Origin: an uncultured Clostridia bacterium
GTDB taxonomy: Bacteria; Bacillota; Clostridia; Oscillospirales; Acutalibacteraceae
Length of the DNA stretch: 64,000 nt
Assembly (NCBI GenBank): GCA_947585965.1
Contig: CANPXK010000004.1
Location: 1-64,000, forward strand
Reading direction: 5' to 3'
A program made the translations under genes and the position numbers. Positions 58,091 to 64,000 of this stretch are shown here, piece after piece; position 1 is the first letter of the stretch, and every line of letters begins with the position of its first letter. Under the pieces are notes generated by a model that saw nothing but the letters and a program-made list of their open reading frames with translations, was not told the DNA's origin and did no database searches.

Positions 58091-59413
58091 TTGATAAAAG
58101 TAGTAAAAATTCCCTTAATTTATGCGGAAGAAAGAAATCAAGAGGATCTTGATTATAAGAAAGTCAATGAGATTTTGTGGCAGCTGCAAAGGCAGACACG
58201 CAGTATAAAAAACAAGGTTATACAGCTTTGCTGGGAATACAGTGGCTTTGCAAGCGACTATAAACAGAAAAATAACGAATATCCAAATGAAAAGGATGTT
58301 ATAGGAATGTCCCTGAGAGGATACACATATAAGGCTGTTTCCGGCAGCGGTGAATATGACCTGTATAGTGTAAATATGTCCGCTACTACAGATAAGGCAT
58401 ATAAAGAGTTCAATAACTCCAAAGGTGAGATGTTTAAAGGAAACCGTTCAATCATCAACTACAATGGTGACCAACCTTTAGAATTATCAAAACAATCAAT
58501 ATACATATTCAGCTCGGATGAGGAGTACAAGAACTTTTATATAAATATCAAACTTTTTAATAGAAAAGCTAAAGAAAAGTTTAATTTATCGGAACTGCAC
58601 TTGTGCTTTAAGGCTTTTGTCAAGGATAAGTCCACACGCTGTATATTGGAGCGATGTATTGCCGGTGAATATGCAATAGCCGGAAGTCTGATGAAGTATA
58701 ACAGGAATAAGAAAATGTGGCAGCTGAACCTCGTCTATGATTTTCCGGCTTCAAAGATTAGTAAAAACGGCAAAAAAATATTTCTTGAAGGTGATAAGAT
58801 ACTCGGAGTATTCCTTGATTACACACACCCGATATGTGCATCTGTTTACGGTGACAGTAACAGCTTCATCGTTGATGGTGATGAAATAGAAAATTTCCGA
58901 AGAAAGACAGAGCAGCGTAGAAGATCCCTACTCCGACAAGCTAAATACTGTGGTGACGGCAGAATAGGTCACGGTATAAAAACAAGAAACCGTCCTGCAT
59001 ATAAAATTGAAGACAAAATCGCACGATTTCGTGATACCTGCAATCATAAATACAGTAGGGCATTAGTCGAATATGCTGTTAAAAATAATTGTTCTGTCAT
59101 ACAGATGGAAAATCTGACCGGTGTATCAACAGATAATAAATTCCTTAAGAACTGGAGTTATTACGACTTACAGACTAAAATAGAACAGAAAGCAAACGAA
59201 TACGGTATAACCGTAAAATATTTAAAACCGACTTATCTGACAAGACGGTGCAGCTCTTGCGGCACTATTGACAAAGAACAGGAATTGACGGAATATTTCA
59301 TATGTCCTGATTGCGGAAAGAAAATGACTGCATTTTATAATGCAAGTCAAAATATTGCTATCGCAAAAATAGATGAGATTATAAAAAAATCTTTGGAAAA
59401 GTCTGAAAATTAA
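58091..59413 (+). CDS. Cas12f1-like (type V-F) effector with apparently inactivated RuvC
   Basis: CGDGRIGHGIKTRNRPAYKIEDKIARFRDTCNHKYSRALVEYAVKNNC, QMENLTG, CSSCG...CPDCG zinc ribbon, YNASQNIA; adjacent array; TTG start after AAAGGAAG. Confidence 0.88.
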   Translation: MIKVVKIPLIYAEERNQEDLDYKKVNEILWQLQRQTRSIKNKVIQLCWEYSGFASDYKQKNNEYPNEKDVIGMSLRGYTYKAVSGSGEYDLYSVNMSATTDKAYKEFNNSKGEMFKGNRSIINYNGDQPLELSKQSIYIFSSDEEYKNFYINIKLFNRKAKEKFNLSELHLCFKAFVKDKSTRCILERCIAGEYAIAGSLMKYNRNKKMWQLNLVYDFPASKISKNGKKIFLEGDKILGVFLDYTHPICASVYGDSNSFIVDGDEIENFRRKTEQRRRSLLRQAKYCGDGRIGHGIKTRNRPAYKIEDKIARFRDTCNHKYSRALVEYAVKNNCSVIQMENLTGVSTDNKFLKNWSYYDLQTKIEQKANEYGITVKYLKPTYLTRRCSSCGTIDKEQELTEYFICPDCGKKMTAFYNASQNIAIAKIDEIIKKSLEKSEN

Positions 59414-59420
59414 ATTAATT

Positions 59421-59542
59421 ATGGGGCGACTCGGCGTCCAAAAATCGAGATCAGTATGAGTAATTCCCTTCCTGAAGGGTTTCAGATACACTCGGTGAGG
59501 TATAAACTGCATACACTCAAGCCGTATGCACAATATGTAGCG
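59421..59542 (+). ncRNA. Candidate tracrRNA between effector and array
   Basis: Hairpins GGGCG/CGTCC (59424-59439), CCCTTC/GAAGGG (59466-59479), GCATAC/GTATGC (59509-59529); long-range ATCGAG (59444-59449)/CTCGGT (59491-59496); anti-repeat CACAATATGTAG (59529-59540). Confidence 0.65.
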
Positions 59543-59836
59543 GTTGCAACTCGTATATGTCTATATGTTGCGAGAAGAGCAAGTTGTTTGTAAGTTGTTT
59601 TGCTCTTACGTTGCAACTCGTATATGTCTATATGTTGCGAGATAATGGAGGCGAAGACTAAATGGCTGTTTATCGATTGCAACTCGCATATGTCTATATG
59701 TTGCGAGGTTTAATAGTATCTTGTGAGATAAGCATTAACCGTTGCAACTCGTATATGCTATATGTTGCGAGGAGATAAACGAAAGACCGATACCGGTAAA
59801 ACTGGTTGCAACTCGTATATGTCTATATATTGCGAG
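59543..59836 (+). CRISPR. CRISPR array, 5 repeats (32 nt; one 31 nt) and 4 spacers (35, 34, 33, 33 nt)
   Basis: Repeat GTTGCAACTCGTATATGTCTATATGTTGCGAG at 59543, 59610, 59676, 59741, 59805; eroded remnants at about 59841-59872 and 59898-59912. Confidence 0.93.
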
Positions 59837-59921
59837 CTGTAATAATATATAAATATACCTATATATTGCAAGCAAGACACGATACAATCTGTTATAAGTT
59901 GCAATTCGTATAATAAATAAC

Positions 59922-59948
59922 CGTCTGTAATGAGCAGGCGGTTTTTAT
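59922..59948 (+). terminator. Intrinsic terminator downstream of the array
   Basis: CCGTCTG-taatgag-CAGGCGG then TTTTTATTT. Confidence 0.8.
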
Positions 59949-59985
59949 TTATAAAAATTTAATTTCAAGTAAGGAGAAGACAATT

Positions 59986-60780
59986 ATGAAAAAAGCAAAA
60001 ATCATTGCCGTTGCCAATCAAAAAGGCGGCGTAGCAAAAACAACGACCGTAATTAATATCGGTGCAGGACTTGCACTAAAAGACAAAAAGGTGCTGCTCG
60101 TTGACACGGACAATCAGTCCCACCTCTCCCGTTTTTTGGGCTACGATGGTACGGACGGCAATCCCACAATTTCAGAACTGATTTTTCAGACTGTATCAAA
60201 GGTTAAGAAGCCTGTGTCAGAAGCTATCCGTAAGTCTGAGCTTGGTGTTGATTATATCCCGTCTAACTTTATGTTGGCAGGAATTATCTCCATTCTCGGC
60301 ACAGACAGCGATAGTACGGGAGTATTCAGCCGTCTTTTCTCTGACGGTACTTTCGATAAATATGATTATATCATTATCGACTGTCCCCCAACACTTGATC
60401 TGCTCGTTTCCAATGCCCTTAAAGCCTGTGACAAGGTGCTTATCCCTGTGCAGTCTGACTATTGGGCTTATGAGGGTGTGGATCAGCTGCTTGCTACACT
60501 GCAAAGAGTTAAGCAAACAAATGACATTAAGCCTTATGTACTCGGAATGCTCGTTACAATGTTCAACAAGCGTACAAATTCGGCAAAGGCAATTATGGAA
60601 GCAATGAATGAAAGCTATGGCAGCTTTGTCTTTGAAAATGCGATTGCTTTTCGTGATGAAGTCAAAGTTGCTACTATTGAACACAAAAGCCTTGTCGGCA
60701 AAAAGAGCAGTGTAACAGGACAGCAGTATATGGCTGTTGTTGACGAGATCATCGGTAAGGAGGGACAGGTAAATGGCTAA
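59986..60780 (+). CDS. parA: ParA/Soj-family partition ATPase
   Basis: NQKGGVAKTTTVINIGAGLA deviant Walker A; IIIDCPPTLDLL. Confidence 0.95.
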   Translation: MKKAKIIAVANQKGGVAKTTTVINIGAGLALKDKKVLLVDTDNQSHLSRFLGYDGTDGNPTISELIFQTVSKVKKPVSEAIRKSELGVDYIPSNFMLAGIISILGTDSDSTGVFSRLFSDGTFDKYDYIIIDCPPTLDLLVSNALKACDKVLIPVQSDYWAYEGVDQLLATLQRVKQTNDIKPYVLGMLVTMFNKRTNSAKAIMEAMNESYGSFVFENAIAFRDEVKVATIEHKSLVGKKSSVTGQQYMAVVDEIIGKEGQVNG

Positions 60781-62218
60781 AAAATTGAGTATTCCTAAAC
60801 AGCAGTTTCCTACAAGCGTTGCGGACGCTTATAGTAATTTGCTCGGAGTAAAGTCTGATAATCAGTATGTAAATATTTCTCTTTCTCTGCTCGATGAGAT
60901 AGAAGATCAGCCATTCCCGATAAATGAGGATAAGGTTGCTCAGATTGCCGACAGTATTGAAGCAGTCGGGGTTATAGAACCGCTTATAGTTGTCAAGAAC
61001 GGAGAAAGATATCATATCCTTTCGGGACGGCACCGTTTCCGAGCCTGCCGTCAGCTCGGCAAGGAGGAAGTACCGTGCTTTGTCAGAGAAATGAATATAA
61101 CTGATCCGGAAGCCCGCTATATTCTGCTTGCAACCAACACCGACCGAAACAATGAATATACACCTACGGTTTATGCCCGTGCTTATTCGGAACAGCTTGA
61201 GCTTTTGAGGAAACTCGGCAGGAAGTCAACTGTATCGGCAATAGCCGAGCAGAATGGTATGAGCCGCAAGCAGATATATCGTTATATCCGACTTACAAAC
61301 CTCATACCGGATATTCAAAAATTGGTTGATAAAGGTGCAATCAGTATAGAAGCAGCCGTCGAACTTTCTTTTCTGTCAGAAAAGAAGCAGCTTGCTTTTT
61401 TTGATTACATTAACAGCATTGGTATGGATGATAGTGCTATTTCAAAGCACTTTAAAGTGTATGTAACAAAAAATATACATACAATTGCTGATGCGTTGAG
61501 TGACGAAGAATTTGGTAAAAACATTGATATGATTGTGTTCGGTAAGTCCGCGGTATCGGATGAAAAGGAGCAAAAAGACGAAAACTCAGATACAAGTGAA
61601 ATATCAGGAATTGTATCTGAATCTCCCGAAAATATATCTCAACCGGATGCCAAAATCCCGACAGAGAAGAAAAAGAAAACCGAACGCAGCAAAACACCAA
61701 CACCGGAAGATACCGGGGAACAGGGACTTAAAGTCCCGGATTTACAGACCGATAGCGAAGAATTGGCATTGCCGGAAGAGTTGGAAGAGGAAGAAGCAGA
61801 AGAAACATTTGTGGAAAATCTGAAATGGGCAGACGAAGAACACGAGTATTACTATTCTTTGTTCTGTAGCCGCATGGAATACTTGGATGAGTACCATAGG
61901 GCGGTTGCGTATCTTCTTGCATTGGACGAAAACATCAGAAATCACGTTTCGGACGTGTTTGATTTTGATAGAGATGTCATAATTCTTGAAGGTATTGATA
62001 TGGCATGGCAGACCGGCACAAGTAAGAAAGTAACACGGTTAGCATTTAACCTATGGGACGGCTGCTGCTCAGACGGTGAAAAATACATATCCGGGGAGGG
62101 CTATGAATTAGAACTGCCGAGTGCGTATTACACTCCAAGTTCTATTTTCTGTTGCAATTATGCACCATACTTTTGGGAGGCAATTAAGCTCCGTTACCCA
62201 TGTTACATAGATGATTAA
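60773..62218 (+). CDS. parB: ParB/Spo0J-like protein
   Basis: Ser/Arg-box region SGRHRFRACRQLGKEEVPCFV; HTH MSRKQIYRYIRL; overlaps parA. Confidence 0.9.
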   Translation: MAKKLSIPKQQFPTSVADAYSNLLGVKSDNQYVNISLSLLDEIEDQPFPINEDKVAQIADSIEAVGVIEPLIVVKNGERYHILSGRHRFRACRQLGKEEVPCFVREMNITDPEARYILLATNTDRNNEYTPTVYARAYSEQLELLRKLGRKSTVSAIAEQNGMSRKQIYRYIRLTNLIPDIQKLVDKGAISIEAAVELSFLSEKKQLAFFDYINSIGMDDSAISKHFKVYVTKNIHTIADALSDEEFGKNIDMIVFGKSAVSDEKEQKDENSDTSEISGIVSESPENISQPDAKIPTEKKKKTERSKTPTPEDTGEQGLKVPDLQTDSEELALPEELEEEEAEETFVENLKWADEEHEYYYSLFCSRMEYLDEYHRAVAYLLALDENIRNHVSDVFDFDRDVIILEGIDMAWQTGTSKKVTRLAFNLWDGCCSDGEKYISGEGYELELPSAYYTPSSIFCCNYAPYFWEAIKLRYPCYIDD

Positions 62219-62241
62219 GAGTAAAAGGTGGATGTGACTTT

Positions 62242-62436
62242 ATGGGAGAAAAACAGAAGATAACGGTTAATAAGGATGAATTTGCTTTAATTGCTGCAAA
62301 AGCAATTAAAGAAACTGCTGAAATGATTTGCGGTTTTGATAGAAAAATATACATCTCTGTGTCGGCATTGACCATTGAAAAAATGTGGGATATGCTGATC
62401 GAGATGTCCCATATGAATGGGAGCGGTGATGTATAA
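62242..62436 (+). CDS. Small ICE-type hypothetical protein
   Basis: Overlapping/adjacent ORF chain with RBS. Confidence 0.5.
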   Translation: MGEKQKITVNKDEFALIAAKAIKETAEMICGFDRKIYISVSALTIEKMWDMLIEMSHMNGSGDV

Positions 62437-62837
62437 TGGTTGATTGGAAAGAGGTTGAAGTTAAAATAATGGACTGCCAACTTCCTGTTGAGCTTCGGAT
62501 AGATGAGTACGATGTTACACTTATTCGTACCCGAGAAAAAAACAGTCTTTATACCGTCATATTCATTAACGGAAAAATTAACTTTGAATGGTGTACCGAG
62601 GACTGTGATATACGAAAGAGGTTCATGTGTCCTCAAAAAAAATGCCTGCTATCGCAAAAGGAGCTGTCCGGAATAAGAAGCAAGAAGAAAAGGCAGGAAG
62701 TCAAAGAGCGGGCTACCTACACATACTATACCCCATATTGGTCGTCTTTCAGCCGACTGAGGAAACATCTGATTGAGAATAACAAAAGCATAGAAATGAA
62801 GAAAAACGAAGAGGAAGAACAGGATGAATATCATTGA
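62436..62837 (+). CDS. ICE-type hypothetical protein
   Basis: ATG overlaps the upstream stop region. Confidence 0.55.
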   Translation: MVDWKEVEVKIMDCQLPVELRIDEYDVTLIRTREKNSLYTVIFINGKINFEWCTEDCDIRKRFMCPQKKCLLSQKELSGIRSKKKRQEVKERATYTYYTPYWSSFSRLRKHLIENNKSIEMKKNEEEEQDEYH

Positions 62838-63180
62838 ATTTTTAACCAATTACCCCTGTCTTATAATCTCGTTTGTACTTCAGATAATTGTCATACCAAT
62901 AATACTATCGAAGGCAGCGGCAGAATTAGAAATAATCGACACATTGCTTGGAATGATATTGGCAGGGTTATTCAGTATTATCTCATCTATTGATGTAGGA
63001 ACATCCGCACTGATAATATTTGTTGTACCTTCATTTATGCTTTTTGTGGGTGCATTTATGCAAATAGATGATTTTTATTTTAAAAAAACAACTAAAATTC
63101 GAATATGTATGTATTTTTGGGTGTTTGCAGGTGTTTTGATTGGATACGCAACGGTTATTTTGATTCTTTTAGGAGGATGA
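62824..63180 (+). CDS. Small integral membrane protein
   Basis: Several TM segments; ORF overlap. Confidence 0.55.
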   Translation: MNIIEFLTNYPCLIISFVLQIIVIPIILSKAAAELEIIDTLLGMILAGLFSIISSIDVGTSALIIFVVPSFMLFVGAFMQIDDFYFKKTTKIRICMYFWVFAGVLIGYATVILILLGG

Positions 63181-63181
63181 A

Positions 63182-63568
63182 ATGTGGGACTTTATTTTAG
63201 TTATATTCATAGTGATTTACACTATGCTGATAATAACTTTCAAAGCTATAAACAAAAAAATAGCAAGGAATAAGGTAGAAATGATATTAAATTTTCTCCG
63301 GCAAGAATATCATACATTTGCTGAATTAAGGGATGAATTGCCCAAACTATCCACACCCTCATTAACGTATTTAAAATTATTTGATATTAATTTTAACCTA
63401 TCAGATGTACATGATACAACAAAAATAACTATAACGTTGTATTATTCGCAAAAAGAAATCCGAAAAAAGTTAATTTATGTATTGTTGAATGATCCTATAA
63501 ACAAATATGTAATAGGCAGTATTAGTATGGAATCCCAATACGAATCATACAATAACCTGTATAATTAA
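63182..63568 (+). CDS. Hypothetical protein with N-terminal TM
   Basis: ORF chain. Confidence 0.5.
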   Translation: MWDFILVIFIVIYTMLIITFKAINKKIARNKVEMILNFLRQEYHTFAELRDELPKLSTPSLTYLKLFDINFNLSDVHDTTKITITLYYSQKEIRKKLIYVLLNDPINKYVIGSISMESQYESYNNLYN

Positions 63569-63620
63569 AAAATCTGTACTTTAAATCTAAAGAAAAGTAA
63601 TATATAATGGAGGAAGAGCT

Positions 63621-63896
63621 ATGAAAATAACATCAATAGCGATAACAAAAACCGAGGGCAACAAAAGGCAGATAGCCGATGTATCAATCGTAATTGACTA
63701 CTGCCTTCTCATCGGCAACATCAGGCTTATTGACAACGGAAAGAAAAGGTTTGTAGAGTTTTCAAAAACAATACGCAGGCATTCCGGCAATGAGTCCTCT
63801 GATGTAATCCCGCTTACTCCGAAAACACGTTCATATATTGAGCAGGAGGTTATAAAGGAATATGACCGGCTTGAAAGGGGTGAGAGTGTTATATGA
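63621..63896 (+). CDS. SpoVG-like protein
   Basis: MKITSIAITKTEGNKRQIADVSIVIDYCLLIGNIRLIDNGKKRFVEF. Confidence 0.7.
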   Translation: MKITSIAITKTEGNKRQIADVSIVIDYCLLIGNIRLIDNGKKRFVEFSKTIRRHSGNESSDVIPLTPKTRSYIEQEVIKEYDRLERGESVI

Positions 63897-64000
63897 CTTA
63901 TTATGATAAGGCATTCCGTAAAAGCCTTTTGGAACTTCTTACAAGCTATCGAAAGATGCTTGAGCAGGCTTCGGTTGCTTCGAGCGAGCAGAATTACAAT
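63893..64000 (+). CDS. Partial hypothetical ICE protein (runs off window)
   Basis: ATGACTTATTATGATAAGGCATTCCG overlapping the upstream stop. Confidence 0.5.
   Translation, partial: MTYYDKAFRKSLLELLTSYRKMLEQASVASSEQNYN

Larger units (their letters stand above)
56876..64000. mobile_element. Integrative element (ICE-like) left end; extends beyond the window
   Basis: tRNA fragment + integrase + parA/parB + SpoVG-like and small ICE-type ORFs. Confidence 0.75.

Noticed and set aside
58091-59413. IS200/IS605-type TnpB transposon
   Set aside because: No TnpA; the gene is followed by a tracr-like region and true repeat-spacer units rather than a transposon right end, and motifs match Cas12f1 better than TnpB.
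59575-59836. Spacers targeting sequence within this window
   Set aside because: No match to any spacer was found by eye elsewhere in the window; an exact computational search is still needed.

Overview
Low-GC Firmicutes (Ruminococcus/Eubacterium-like Clostridia) chromosome window. About 0-31 kb is core housekeeping sequence: an ABC exporter, galU, prfB, addB/addA, mntP, yunB, miaB, ylbF-like, mutS/mutL, cwlD, radA, a DUF5050-like lipoprotein, marR and two ABC half-transporters. About 31-43 kb holds a tandem-repeat surface protein, a SUKH-like protein, a SipW/TasA-like/PPQTG surface operon, a tyrosine recombinase beside a 250-bp invertible segment carrying a consensus promoter, apt, gatD/murT and a cyclophilin. 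About 43.5-56.6 kb holds a hybrid histidine kinase plus an orphan solute-binding protein, a NYN-domain protein, and a CBM26-like/TSP3/VWA/C39-like surface protein broken by an in-frame TGA and followed by small membrane proteins and gene debris. From about 56.88 kb to the window end an integrative element begins: a tRNA(Pro)-like 3' fragment (att), an integrase, then the headline locus. That locus is a 440-aa Cas12f1-like effector in which both catalytic RuvC aspartates appear replaced by Phe (GVDLG->GVFLD; ADYNASQNIA->AFYNASQNIA), followed by a structured tracrRNA-like region and a short CRISPR array (5 good 31-32 nt repeats, 4 spacers of 33-35 nt) with no cas1/cas2, then parA/parB and ICE genes. 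Spacer 2 itself reads as an RBS plus start codon (GGAGG...ATGGCTGTTTATCG, MAVYR), suggesting a natural RNA-guided silencing (CRISPRi-like) system on a mobile element. All calls were made by eye, with no searches run.
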